Part shown: piece after piece, positions 42,211 to 50,350 of the stretch
How positions within the stretch are numbered: the first letter of the stretch is position 1
How the letters are laid out: each line of letters starts with the position of its first letter
NCBI RefSeq assembly: GCF_003315035.1
Contig: NZ_QNRE01000007.1
Coordinates: forward strand, 62,001-126,000
Reading direction: 5' to 3'
Source of the DNA: Nocardia puris
Lineage (GTDB): Bacteria; Actinomycetota; Actinomycetes; Mycobacteriales; Mycobacteriaceae
DNA: 64,000 nucleotides
The notes under the pieces: model-generated
Database searches by the model: none
What the model was told of the DNA's origin: nothing
Seen by the model: only the letters and a program-made list of their open reading frames with translations
Translations under genes and position numbers: made by a program

Positions 42211-42243
42211 TTCGGACCGGCCCCCTCGCTGCGGGCTGTTTTT
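42191..42243 (+). terminator. Leu/Val attenuator: competing 1:2, 2:3 and 3:4 hairpins
   Basis: Segment 1 CCCGC (42191-42195) pairs with segment 2 GCGGG (42200-42204). Segment 2 GGGGTC (42202-42207) can instead pair with segment 3 GAC...CCCC (42215-42217, 42221-42224). Segment 3 CGGCCC (42218-42223) pairs with segment 4 GGGCTG (42233-42238), followed by TTTTT: the terminator. A ribosome stalled at the LLVV codons covers segment 1 and frees 2 to hold 3, allowing read-through. Confidence 0.7.
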
Positions 42244-42300
42244 CTGTGTTGCCGCTGGTCCCCTCCGCCGACACTCTCTTCGGGAAGACCTGACCTGACC

Positions 42301-42732
42301 ATGACCACCCTGACCCTTGACACCCACACCTTCCTCGCCGCCGCGCCCAAGGGGCTGCGCGCGGAAGCCGCCGGCCTGAGCCCGGCGGAGTTCTACGACC
42401 GCTACTGCGGGCACGCCGGCCCGATCCGCCTCGGCGATTTCGCCCCCGGCGCCCGCAACGCCGAATACATCGCGACGCTCGAGTTCGCCGACCGCCTGCG
42501 CACCGTGGCCACCACGGGCAGCCCGGTGGCGGCGCTCACCTCGGCGCTCTACGACGAGGGCTATCCGGTCGAGATACTGCAATTCCACCAGCGCCGCACC
42601 GCCGAGGGCACCGCGACATTCGTCCGGTGCGAGATCAACGGCAAGCGCGGCTGGGGCGCGGCCCTGGCCGGCGACGGCGCCGAATCCACCGTCCGCGCAA
42701 TGCTTTCCGGGATCAACCGGCTCGGCTCCTGA
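42301..42732 (+). CDS. Stand-alone LeuA-type allosteric (dimer) domain protein
   Basis: 143 residues, ATG 57 bases after the attenuator T-run. The C-terminal ~70 residues resemble the regulatory domain of 2-isopropylmalate synthase: YPVEILQFHQRRTAEGTATFVRCEINGKRGWGAAL read in two pieces, then DGAESTVRAMLSGINRL, matching the LeuA pattern (V-x-V/I-L-x-Y/F...W-G-V/A...S-x-x-A-V/M-L-S-A/G-I/V-N-R). No catalytic TIM barrel is present. In LeuA this domain binds leucine. The Leu/Val attenuator directly upstream supports a branched-chain amino-acid role: possibly a leucine-binding or LeuA-partner protein. Assignment rests on pattern plus context. Confidence 0.75.
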   Translation: MTTLTLDTHTFLAAAPKGLRAEAAGLSPAEFYDRYCGHAGPIRLGDFAPGARNAEYIATLEFADRLRTVATTGSPVAALTSALYDEGYPVEILQFHQRRTAEGTATFVRCEINGKRGWGAALAGDGAESTVRAMLSGINRLGS

Positions 42733-42781
42733 CACGCCGCGGGCCGCGCACCCGGTGGGGTGCGCGGCCCGCGGCGTGTCA
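42730..42781. terminator. Very long bidirectional terminator
   Basis: Twenty-four perfect pairs around a GGTG loop between the stop of the LeuA-domain gene and the stop of the converging thioredoxin gene. Confidence 0.9.
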
Positions 42782-42791
42782 CGGTGCGGCG

Positions 42792-43163
42792 TTACTCCGC
42801 GGCGGGCTGCTGCTCGGCGATCTGCTTGCGCACCTCGTCCATGTCCAGGCCCTTCACCTGGGTGACGAGGTCCTCGAGCGCGGCGGGCGGCAGCGCGCCC
42901 GGCTGCGCGAACACCAGCACGCCCTCGCGGAACGCCATGATGGTGGGGATCGAGCGGATGTTCGCGGCGGCCGCGAGGCCCTGCTCGGCCTCGGTGTCCA
43001 CCTTGCCGTGCACCACGTCGGGATGCTTCTCCGAGGAGGCCTCGAACGTCGGCGCGAAACTGCGGCACGGACCGCACCACGACGCCCAGAAATCGACGAG
43101 TACCACGTCGTTTCCGGTGACGATCTCATCGAAATTCTGCTGGGTCAGGGTCTGGGTGGCCAT
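42792..43163 (-). CDS. trxA: Thioredoxin
   Basis: 123 residues from the ATG at 43163 (GAGAGGACGTC upstream). Thioredoxin fold with active site FWASWCGPCRSFAP at ~29-42 and cis-proline region IRSIPTIMAFREG. An acidic C-terminal extension of ~15 residues (MDEVRKQIAEQQPAAE) is slightly longer than in E. coli Trx. Reduces protein disulfides with NADPH through thioredoxin reductase, which is not in the window. Its stop faces the long terminator. Confidence 0.96.
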   Translation of the reverse strand: MATQTLTQQNFDEIVTGNDVVLVDFWASWCGPCRSFAPTFEASSEKHPDVVHGKVDTEAEQGLAAAANIRSIPTIMAFREGVLVFAQPGALPPAALEDLVTQVKGLDMDEVRKQIAEQQPAAE

Positions 43164-43212
43164 GACGTCCTCTCGTGTCGTGTGTCGCCAGCTGTAACGC
43201 CCGGCGTGTCCC

Positions 43213-43743
43213 TTATCTTCCACGGGCCACCGGCCAGGCGCGCCGATGGTCGCCGTCCCACCGCCGGATACCCACGATCGTGGCGGTGAAATCGCGATCC
43301 GCGGCCACGGCGTGTATCGCGTCGCCGAGCAGGCGCGCGGGCACCCGCCGCGCCAGCGTGAGGTGCGGGGTCCACGCGTCGGGCCGCAGATTCCCCGGCA
43401 CGCCCGGACACGGCGCGACGATGCCGGACACCCGCCGGTGCACCGCCAGCAGCTGTTCGCTGGGCACCACCGCCCGCACCAGGATCGGGTGGCGCGCCCC
43501 GAACACCAGCACCCCGCCGATCCGCACCGGGAACGGACGGAACTCCATCCGCTCCAGCTCGGTGTCGAGGCGCGGCCAGATCTGCTTCGCCACCGCGACC
43601 GTGATGTGCGGGCGATGGGTCTCGGACTTCGTCGCCGCCAGGCTGGTGACGCCCGCCTCGGCGAGCAGGTCCCATTGGCGCCGGATCTCCGCCTCGGCCG
43701 CGTCGTCCACCAGCAATTCGACCGACTGCACCATGATGCTCAC
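43213..43743 (-). CDS. 2'-5' RNA ligase / cyclic phosphodiesterase-like protein
   Basis: 176 residues if started at the GTG at 43743; an ATG lies three codons in. Both H-x-T-like motifs of the 2H phosphoesterase superfamily are seen: HRPHITVAVAK at ~43-53 and WTPHLTLARRV at ~123-133. It belongs to the LigT/ThpR-like group, which acts on 2'-5' or cyclic phosphate ends of RNA or nucleotides. Located upstream of trxA on the same strand with 50 bases between. Confidence 0.85.
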   Translation of the reverse strand: MSIMVQSVELLVDDAAEAEIRRQWDLLAEAGVTSLAATKSETHRPHITVAVAKQIWPRLDTELERMEFRPFPVRIGGVLVFGARHPILVRAVVPSEQLLAVHRRVSGIVAPCPGVPGNLRPDAWTPHLTLARRVPARLLGDAIHAVAADRDFTATIVGIRRWDGDHRRAWPVARGR

Positions 43744-43814
43744 AAGGTAGCGTTTCCGGCCCGCCCCGGTGGGCCGGTTCGGTGACGCCGAGGCACGGGC
43801 GGGAGGATGACGCG

Positions 43815-44900
43815 GTGAGCGGTGCGAAGGGTGTCAGGCGGCTGGGCCTGATCGAGGGTGACGGGATCGGTCCCGAAGTGGTGCGCGCGACCAGGGCGGT
43901 CGTGGACGAGGCGATCGCCGTGACGGGCGCGGCGCCGATCGACTGGGTGGAGCTGCCGATGGGCTTGCGCGCCATCGAGGAGTTCGGCGACCCGCTGCCC
44001 GAGCACACCCTCACCGCGCTGGAAGACCTCGACGCCTGGATCCTCGGCCCGCACGACAACGTCGCCTACCCGCTCGAACACCGCGGCGGCGTCGCGCCCG
44101 GCGGCGCCATTCGCAAACGGTACGGGCTGTTCGCGAACATCCGCCCGGCCCGCGCGTTCGAGGGCGTGCGGGCGATGTCGCCCGATATCGACCTGGTGAT
44201 CGTGCGCGAGAACAGCGAAGGCTTCTACGCCGACCGCAATATGTTCGCCGGCTCCGGTGAGTTCCGTCCGACGCCCGACGTGGCGATGTCGGTCGGCGTC
44301 GTCACGCGGCAGGCCTGCGAGCGGATCGCGCACGCCGCTCTCCGTTTGGCGGCGACGCGGCGCAAGCGCTTGACCATCGTGCACAAAGCCAACGTGTTGC
44401 CGATGACGATGGGGTTGTTCCGCGACGTCTGCTACGAGGTCGCGCGCGGTTACCCCGAGGTCGCCGTCGACGACGAGCACGTCGATGCCGTCGCGGCGCA
44501 TCTGGTGCGCGCGGCCGCCGACTACGACGTGCTGGTGACCGAGAACCTCTTCGGCGACATCCTCTCCGACCTGGCGGGCGAACTGAGCGGATCACTCGGC
44601 ACCGCCGCCTCGCTGAACTGCTCCGACACCCGCGCGATGGCGCAGGCCGTGCACGGCGCGGCGCCCACCCTCGCCGGGCGCAACCGCGCGAACCCGGTGG
44701 CGCTGCAACTGTCCGCGGCGATGTTGTTGCGGTGGTTGGCGACTCGCGACGACGACGCCGCGCTGCGGGCGGCGGCCGATCGCATCGACCGCGCGGTGGC
44801 CGCGACGTTCGCGGCGGGCATCGCGACGGCCGATCTGGGCGGGCTCGCCACCACGGGCGAGTTCACCGAGCACGTCCGCGCGCGGGTCCACCGGCGGTAA
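43815..44900 (+). CDS. Isocitrate/isopropylmalate dehydrogenase-family enzyme
   Basis: 361 residues from the GTG at 43815 (GGGAGGATGA upstream, which decides against the GTG at 43782). Beta-decarboxylating dehydrogenase: GLIEGDGIGPEVVRATRAVV, RKRYGLFANIRPARAFEGV, IVRENSEGFYADRN, KANVLPMTMGLFRDVCYEVA, and VTENLFGDILSDLAGELSGSLG. The general fold is clear; it could be isopropylmalate, tartrate or homoisocitrate dehydrogenase. The nearby attenuator-controlled LeuA-like domain gene makes a leucine-pathway link attractive but unproven. Divergent from the ligase-like gene. Confidence 0.9.
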   Translation: MSGAKGVRRLGLIEGDGIGPEVVRATRAVVDEAIAVTGAAPIDWVELPMGLRAIEEFGDPLPEHTLTALEDLDAWILGPHDNVAYPLEHRGGVAPGGAIRKRYGLFANIRPARAFEGVRAMSPDIDLVIVRENSEGFYADRNMFAGSGEFRPTPDVAMSVGVVTRQACERIAHAALRLAATRRKRLTIVHKANVLPMTMGLFRDVCYEVARGYPEVAVDDEHVDAVAAHLVRAAADYDVLVTENLFGDILSDLAGELSGSLGTAASLNCSDTRAMAQAVHGAAPTLAGRNRANPVALQLSAAMLLRWLATRDDDAALRAAADRIDRAVAATFAAGIATADLGGLATTGEFTEHVRARVHRR

Positions 44901-44913
44901 AACGCACTCACTA

Positions 44914-45028
44914 TCTGAGTCACTTTCTCGCGATCCGCACGGTCGCGTCTTTCTCGTGCCTTGATCGGACCTGTTCTCGTCGATTCGGGGTAGCGGTCAC
45001 ACCACTGCCTTGTTATTGTCTGAGTCAC
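44914..45028. repeat. Direct repeats TCTGAGTCAC upstream of the mce operon
   Basis: TCTGAGTCACTTTCT at 44914-44928 and TCTGAGTCACATTTCT at 45019-45034, 105 bases apart. The core TGAGTCA is nearly palindromic. They flank the promoter region of yrbE-A and may bind a regulator. Confidence 0.45.
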
Positions 45029-45032
45029 ATTT

Positions 45033-45070
45033 CTACGGTCGCGTAGCTATTGAGTACTACGGAGCCGTAG
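45033..45070. promoter_or_regulatory. Two dyads in the mce operon leader
   Basis: CTACG-GTCG-CGTAG (45033-45046) and CTACGG-AG-CCGTAG (45057-45070), centres 24 bases apart, 62 bases before the yrbE-A start. Similar arms suggest two sites for one regulator. Confidence 0.55.
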
Positions 45071-45131
45071 CTCCTGGGATGTCCCGCCGCGGCGCGGGCG
45101 CCCGCGTGCTCCGACGGAGGGGACTGGTCCG

Positions 45132-45974
45132 GTGACTGTGCCGATCTACACCGATCGCGAACGCGTGCTGAACTTCGGGCGCGACTATTGGCGCGACCAT
45201 CCCCGTCGCTCGGTACGGACCGCGGGCAGGCAGCTGATCATGACGGGGCGGGCGTCGGCGGAGGTCGTCACCTCGATCGCCCGCCGTCGATTTCCCTTGC
45301 GGGAGTTCGTTAAACAGTTCGCCTTCATGGCGAACGTGGCCGCCACGCCGACGTTGCTGGTGGCCGTGCCGATCGCCGTGGTGGTCTCCATCCAGGTCGG
45401 TTCGCTGGTGAGCCAGGTCGGCGCGACCACGTTCATCGGCGCGGTCAACGGGCTGGGCATCATCCGCCAGGGCGCGCCGCTGGTGACCTGTCTGATGATC
45501 GCGGGCGCGGTCGGGTCCGCGATCTGCGCGGATCTCGGGTCGCGCACCATCCGCGAGGAGATCGACGCCATGGTCGTGATGGGCGTCGACCCGATCCGCA
45601 GGCTGGTCGCCCCGCGCCTCGCCGCGGCGGTCCTGGTGAGCGCCTTGTTGTGCGCGATGGTGGTGTTCGTCGGCTTCGCGACCGGCTACGCGTTCAACGT
45701 CTACATGCAGTCTGGGACACCTGGCTCCTATATCAGTACCTTCGCGTCGTTCGCGGTCGCCGCCGACCTCGTGGTGGCGATCGTGAAGGCGATGATCTTC
45801 GGTGCGCTGGCCGCGATCATCGCCTGCGATACGGGCCTGCACACCCAGGGCGGGCCGGGCGGCGTCGCGAACGCGGTGAACTCGGCGGTGGTGAACTCCG
45901 CGATCGTGCTGTTCGCGGCGAACATCGTCCTCACCCAGCTCTACAACACCTTCTTCCCGAGCCGGGTGATCTGA
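45132..45974 (+). CDS. YrbE-A (MlaE-family permease) of the mce operon
   Basis: 280 residues, GTG start behind GACGGAGGGGA. About six helices with the MlaE pattern: NVAATPTLLVAVPIAVVVSIQVGSLVSQ, GAAVGSAICADLGSRTIREEIDAMVVMGVDPIRRLVAPRLAA, and VSALLCAMVVFVGFATGY. It forms the membrane channel with YrbE-B and a separately encoded ATPase (MceG type). First gene of an operon spanning to at least 54.3 kb; spacing to the next gene is one base. Confidence 0.95.
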   Translation: MTVPIYTDRERVLNFGRDYWRDHPRRSVRTAGRQLIMTGRASAEVVTSIARRRFPLREFVKQFAFMANVAATPTLLVAVPIAVVVSIQVGSLVSQVGATTFIGAVNGLGIIRQGAPLVTCLMIAGAVGSAICADLGSRTIREEIDAMVVMGVDPIRRLVAPRLAAAVLVSALLCAMVVFVGFATGYAFNVYMQSGTPGSYISTFASFAVAADLVVAIVKAMIFGALAAIIACDTGLHTQGGPGGVANAVNSAVVNSAIVLFAANIVLTQLYNTFFPSRVI

Positions 45975-45975
45975 G

Positions 45976-46836
45976 ATGGCGAATTACGTTCCGCCCGTGG
46001 CCCGTCCGCTGCGGTGGCTGCGCCCCGTGGCCGGCGTCCCGTACGGCGCCGCGGTGCGACTCGGGCACCAGGGCCTGATGCTCTGGCAGACCGTGGCGGC
46101 GATCCCGTTCGTGCTGCGGCACTACCGCCGCGAGGTGCTGCGCCTGATCACCGATGTCACCTGGGGCAACGGGTCGCTGGTCGTCGGTGGCGGCACCGCC
46201 GGAGTGGTGCTCATCCTGTGCGGGTTCGGCGGCATCACCGTCGGGATGGAGTCGCACACGGCGCTCGATCTGCTGACCATGAGCCCGCTCACCGGCGCGG
46301 TCTCCGGTTTCGCGACCACCAGGGAACTCGCGCCGCTGCTCGCGACGCTGGCGTTCGCCGCGCAGGCCGGATGCCGGTTCACCGCCCAGATCGGTTCGAT
46401 GCGCATCTCCGAGGAGATCGACGCGCTCGAGTCGATCGCGATCCGCCCGCTGCCGTACCTGATCACCACCCGCATGCTGGCCGCGCTGGTCGCGATCCTG
46501 CCGCTGTACAGCATCGGCCTGGCCGTGGCCTACCTGACGACGAAGGTGGCGGTGTATTTCCTCGGCGGCACCACGCTGGGCACCTACGACCACTACTTCC
46601 ACCAGTTCCTGAACCCCGCCGACATCGCCTGGTCGGCGCTCAAGGTGGTGGTGTTCGTCCTGCTCACCACGTTCATCCAGTGCTATTACGGCTTCGTCGC
46701 CGCGGGCGGGCCCGAAGGGGTCGGCGTGGCGGCGGGGCGGGCCATCAAGGTGGCGATCATCGTCGTCGTCTTCGCGAATCTTCTTCTCACGCTGTCGATC
46801 TGGGGGATCGACCCCGGTATACGGATCTCCGGATAG
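45976..46836 (+). CDS. YrbE-B (MlaE-family permease) of the mce operon
   Basis: 286 residues. MlaE landmarks: LTMSPLTGAVSGFATTRELAPLLATLAFAAQAGCRFTAQIGSMRISEEIDALESIAIRPLPYLITTRMLA in pieces, the EEIDAL motif contacting the ATPase, and FIQCYYGFVAAGGPEGVGVAAGRAI at the end. Pairs with YrbE-A. Followed 3 bases later by mceA. Confidence 0.95.
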   Translation: MANYVPPVARPLRWLRPVAGVPYGAAVRLGHQGLMLWQTVAAIPFVLRHYRREVLRLITDVTWGNGSLVVGGGTAGVVLILCGFGGITVGMESHTALDLLTMSPLTGAVSGFATTRELAPLLATLAFAAQAGCRFTAQIGSMRISEEIDALESIAIRPLPYLITTRMLAALVAILPLYSIGLAVAYLTTKVAVYFLGGTTLGTYDHYFHQFLNPADIAWSALKVVVFVLLTTFIQCYYGFVAAGGPEGVGVAAGRAIKVAIIVVVFANLLLTLSIWGIDPGIRISG

Positions 46837-46839
46837 GGA

Positions 46840-48336
46840 GTGACCATGATCATCGATCCGAGCGGACGGGGCCCGTCGGCGGTCCGGCTCGCGGTGCTCG
46901 GTGTCGCCGCCGCGACCGCGCTGAGCGCGGTGGTGGCCGGACTCGGCCTGCGCTACACGGGCGCGTTCACCGACGACATCTCCGTCACCGCGGTGCTCAC
47001 CGGCACCGGGGACGGACTGCCCGAGCATGCGGACGTGAAATTCCGCGGCTTGCTCGTCGGGCGCGTGGACGAGGTGGGCATCGTCGCGAAGGGGGAACGC
47101 CTCGAGGTGCTGCTCGCGCTGAAACCCGAAGTGGTGTCCTCGATTCCGGACACCGTGACGGCGCGGGTGGTGCCCGCCAACATCTTCGGCGTCACCGCGA
47201 TCGAGCTGGTCGACAACGGCGCCGCCCCCGCCGGGCTGCGGGCGGGCTCGACCGTCCACGAGGACACCGGCGAGGCGACCACCCAGCTCCAGACGACGCT
47301 CACCACGCTGCGCACCGTGCTGGACAGCATCCAGCCCGAGCGGCTCGGCCGGGTCCTCGCGACGCTCGCGGACGCGCTCGATCCCGCCGCGCGGGTGCCC
47401 GGCTCCACCGTCGAGCGCCTGGACCGGTGGACCACCGAGGTCCGCGCCGCGCCCGGGATCGGTGATCTACTCGGCGATCTCGGGGCGGCCGCCGCGGCGG
47501 TGAACCGGTCCGCGCCCGAATTGATCGACGTGCTGGGCGAATCCGTCACCGCCGCCCGCACGATCACCGAACGGCGCGCGGCGGTGATCGACCTGCTCGC
47601 GACCGCGGGCGGCACGGTCGACACCGTCAACGCCCTGTTCGCCGCCAATCCCGACGCGGGCAAGGAGCTGGTCACCGGGCTGGACGAGACCTTCGGCGCG
47701 CTGGCCGCCGATCCGGACGCCCTCGCGGTGACCATGGCCAATCTCGACGACGCGCTCGGCAGGCTCGCGACGGTGTTCACGTGGGGCCCGAACAACCAGA
47801 TGAACTGGTCGATCGACGTGACGTTCACGCCGTTCCGCCGCTACACCGCGGCCGACTGCCCCCGCTACGGCGAGCTGAGCGGGCCGCGCTGCGGTGGGCC
47901 GACCGTGCCGGAGACGGAGGTACCGCAGGAGTTTCCGCCGCAGTTGCTGCCCCGGCGCGTGGAAGCGGCCGGGCCGCAGGGGGTTCCGGCCATCCTCGTG
48001 CCGGGCGCGATTCCCGGATTGCCCGGGGCCCTCGCGCCACCAGGGTCCCCCGAGGCGCCCGGGGAGATTCCAGGCGCACCTGGGATGCCCGAGACGCCGA
48101 GTGCGCCCGACGTACCGGCGATTCCCGGCCTCCCGCCGATACCGGGTCTGCCCGAGATCCCCGGCCTCACCGCGCCCGTCCGCCCCGCTGCCGCCACCGG
48201 CCCGGTCCGCGGCACGGAGGCGATGACCACCTTGCTCGGCCGCCGTCCGACGACGGCCCAATGGTTGCTGCTCGCACCGGTCCTGGCCGACGGAACCCTC
48301 ACCGTCGACGCCCATCGGACGGGGGAAGCCCGATGA
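46840..48336 (+). CDS. MceA, lipid-transfer subunit with Pro/Gly-rich tail
   Basis: 498 residues, GTG start behind GATAGGGAG. One N-terminal helix (~10-35), MCE domain at ~40-120 (VTAVLTGTGDGLPEHADVKFRGLLVGRVDEV), helical region to ~330, NNQMNWSIDVTFTPFRRYTAADCPRYGELSGPRC with a Cys pair, and a tail at ~380-450 of PGxPG-like repeats (IPGLPG, PGMPETP, IPGLPPIPGLPEIPGL), collagen-like in look. Mce proteins form hexameric tubes carrying lipids from the outer to the inner membrane. Overlaps mceB by ATGA. Confidence 0.95.
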   Translation: MTMIIDPSGRGPSAVRLAVLGVAAATALSAVVAGLGLRYTGAFTDDISVTAVLTGTGDGLPEHADVKFRGLLVGRVDEVGIVAKGERLEVLLALKPEVVSSIPDTVTARVVPANIFGVTAIELVDNGAAPAGLRAGSTVHEDTGEATTQLQTTLTTLRTVLDSIQPERLGRVLATLADALDPAARVPGSTVERLDRWTTEVRAAPGIGDLLGDLGAAAAAVNRSAPELIDVLGESVTAARTITERRAAVIDLLATAGGTVDTVNALFAANPDAGKELVTGLDETFGALAADPDALAVTMANLDDALGRLATVFTWGPNNQMNWSIDVTFTPFRRYTAADCPRYGELSGPRCGGPTVPETEVPQEFPPQLLPRRVEAAGPQGVPAILVPGAIPGLPGALAPPGSPEAPGEIPGAPGMPETPSAPDVPAIPGLPPIPGLPEIPGLTAPVRPAAATGPVRGTEAMTTLLGRRPTTAQWLLLAPVLADGTLTVDAHRTGEAR

Positions 48337-49358
48337 TGACCATGCGCAACGCCGTGCTCAGCATGGCCCTCTTCGTCGCCGTCGCGCTGGTCGCCGGGTA
48401 CACGATCTGGTCCACGCTTCAACGTTCGGTTCCCGGCGAAACACACACCTACACCGCCACGTTCGGTGATGTGCTCGGCCTGCGCGTCGGCGACGACGTG
48501 CGGGTGGCGGGTGTGCGGGTCGGCCGGGTCGACGAGATCGGACTCGACGCCGACCGCGAGGCGCGGGTGGTGCTGCGGGTGCGCGCCGACCAGCGGCTCA
48601 CCACCGCGACGAAGGCGCTGATCCGCTACCAGAACCTCATCGGCCAGCGCTACGTGGCGCTGGCGCCCGGCGACGGCGAGGGCGAGCCGCTCGCACCCGG
48701 CGGTGCGATCCCGTTGGCGCGCACCGAATCCTCCTTCGACGTCTCGACCCTGCTCGCCGGGTTCGAGCCGCTGTTCAGCGTGCTCCAGCCCGAGGAGATC
48801 AACTCGCTGTCGGAGACCCTGGTCCAGGCCTTGCAGGGCGACAACGTCTCGCTGAGCGCGCTCATCACCCAGGCGGCCGGGCTGGCGAGCACCTTCCGGG
48901 AGCGCGACGAGATCATCGGCGCGGTGATCACCAATCTCACCGGCGTCGCCACCGGACTGGCCCACCGCAGCGGCGAACTCGAAACGCTCATCACGCAGTC
49001 GCGGACCCTGGTCACCGGCCTCTACGAGCAGGGGGAGGTCCTGAAGGATGCCTTCCACCGGATCGCCGAGTCCACCGACGATCTCGCGGCACTGGTCGCG
49101 CAGATCCAGCCCGGGATGGCGCGCGCCCAGCGCGACGCCACGACCGGGGTCGAGCTGCTGCTGTCGAACGGCGCGCGACTGGACCGGGCCGCTGTCGAAT
49201 TGCCGTACGTCCTGGCGGGATTGGCGCGCATCAGCGGCAACGGCGCCTACATCAACTCCTACATCTGCGGTCTGGACGTGTCGCTATGGGGCGTGCTGTT
49301 CCCGCCCGGCGTGCTCGCCCGGATCGGCGGGAACACGCACTCGGAGGTGTGCCGATGA
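48333..49358 (+). CDS. MceB
   Basis: 341 residues, coupled to mceA by ATGA. N-terminal helix MRNAVLSMALFVAVALVAGYTIW, MCE domain ~35-115 (YTATFGDVLGLRVGDDVRVAGVRVGRVDEI), then long alpha-helical region and the conserved MceB end YINSYICGLDVSLW with a Cys. Part of the hexameric Mce tube. Confidence 0.95.
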   Translation: MMTMRNAVLSMALFVAVALVAGYTIWSTLQRSVPGETHTYTATFGDVLGLRVGDDVRVAGVRVGRVDEIGLDADREARVVLRVRADQRLTTATKALIRYQNLIGQRYVALAPGDGEGEPLAPGGAIPLARTESSFDVSTLLAGFEPLFSVLQPEEINSLSETLVQALQGDNVSLSALITQAAGLASTFRERDEIIGAVITNLTGVATGLAHRSGELETLITQSRTLVTGLYEQGEVLKDAFHRIAESTDDLAALVAQIQPGMARAQRDATTGVELLLSNGARLDRAAVELPYVLAGLARISGNGAYINSYICGLDVSLWGVLFPPGVLARIGGNTHSEVCR

Positions 49359-50350
49359 GACAACGATTCACCGACAGGCAGTTCTGGCTCGGCATGGCCG
49401 GCGGCGTGGTGGTGCTGGCGCTGCTGATCGGCTCCGGTCTGCTCACCAGGGCGGGCATCGGGCAGCGCACCGTGTACGCGGAGTTCGCCCAGGCCGCGGG
49501 ATTGCGGGTGGGCAACAGCGTGGACGTCTCGGGTGTCGCAGTCGGCACGGTGAAATCCACACGGTTGCAAGGAGACCGCATCGTGGTCGGTTTGTCGATC
49601 GACCGGGGGCTGGCGCTCGGGCCCGACGCGAGCGCCGCCATCGAGATGTCCACGATCCTCGGCAAGATGCACGTCGAGCTGGAGCCGGGGACCGGCGACG
49701 GCCTGCCCGGGGACCGTATTCCCCTGGAACGCACCAGGGTTCCGTACAACCTGTCGAAGGTGATCCGGGATCCGCGGTACAAGGACTCCTTCGAACACAT
49801 CGAACGTCTCGATCCCGACGCGCTGCGCGAATCGCTGGAGGCGGTGAACCGGCAGATGGGTGATTCGCCGCGGCTCACCGCGCAGGCGCTGGACGCGGTC
49901 GGGGTGCTGGCGAAGGTGGTGGCCGACCGCCGCGACGAGGTGGACAGCCTGCTGCGCGGCATCGACGCCGTCTCGAACCTGGTGGCCGAGAACCAGAACG
50001 GGGTGTTGCTCCTGCTCACGCGCGGTCAGGCCATCGGCGACGCCATCGGCGCGCGCCAGGACCTGCTGCGCCAACTGCTCGACAACGTGGCCGCGGCGTC
50101 ACAGGCGTTGCGGGACATGGGTGTCGAGAACGACGGGCAACTCGGCCCGCTCATCCAGAGCCTGAACACCATGTCGGAAGGGCTGGAGAAGAACCGCGAG
50201 AACCTGGACCGCCTCTACCAGCTGATGCCGGTCACCTTGCGGCAGTTCACCAATACGGTCGGCAACGGCCCCTACGGAGAGGTCTACATGCCGTGGCTGT
50301 TCCCCGACAACTGGTTGTGCCTGGTGCACGTGGTGGAGGGGTGCCGATGA
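49355..50350 (+). CDS. MceC
   Basis: 331 residues, coupled by ATGA. N-terminal helix QFWLGMAGGVVVLALLIGSGLL, MCE domain ~35-120 (VYAEFAQAAGLRVGNSVDVSGVAVGTVKS), DPRYKDSFEHIERLDPDALRES typical of MceC/B, helical needle region, and a C-terminal FPDNWLCLVHVVEGCR with two Cys. Shorter than many MceC proteins, which carry a long Pro-rich tail absent here. Confidence 0.95.
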   Translation: MRQRFTDRQFWLGMAGGVVVLALLIGSGLLTRAGIGQRTVYAEFAQAAGLRVGNSVDVSGVAVGTVKSTRLQGDRIVVGLSIDRGLALGPDASAAIEMSTILGKMHVELEPGTGDGLPGDRIPLERTRVPYNLSKVIRDPRYKDSFEHIERLDPDALRESLEAVNRQMGDSPRLTAQALDAVGVLAKVVADRRDEVDSLLRGIDAVSNLVAENQNGVLLLLTRGQAIGDAIGARQDLLRQLLDNVAAASQALRDMGVENDGQLGPLIQSLNTMSEGLEKNRENLDRLYQLMPVTLRQFTNTVGNGPYGEVYMPWLFPDNWLCLVHVVEGCR

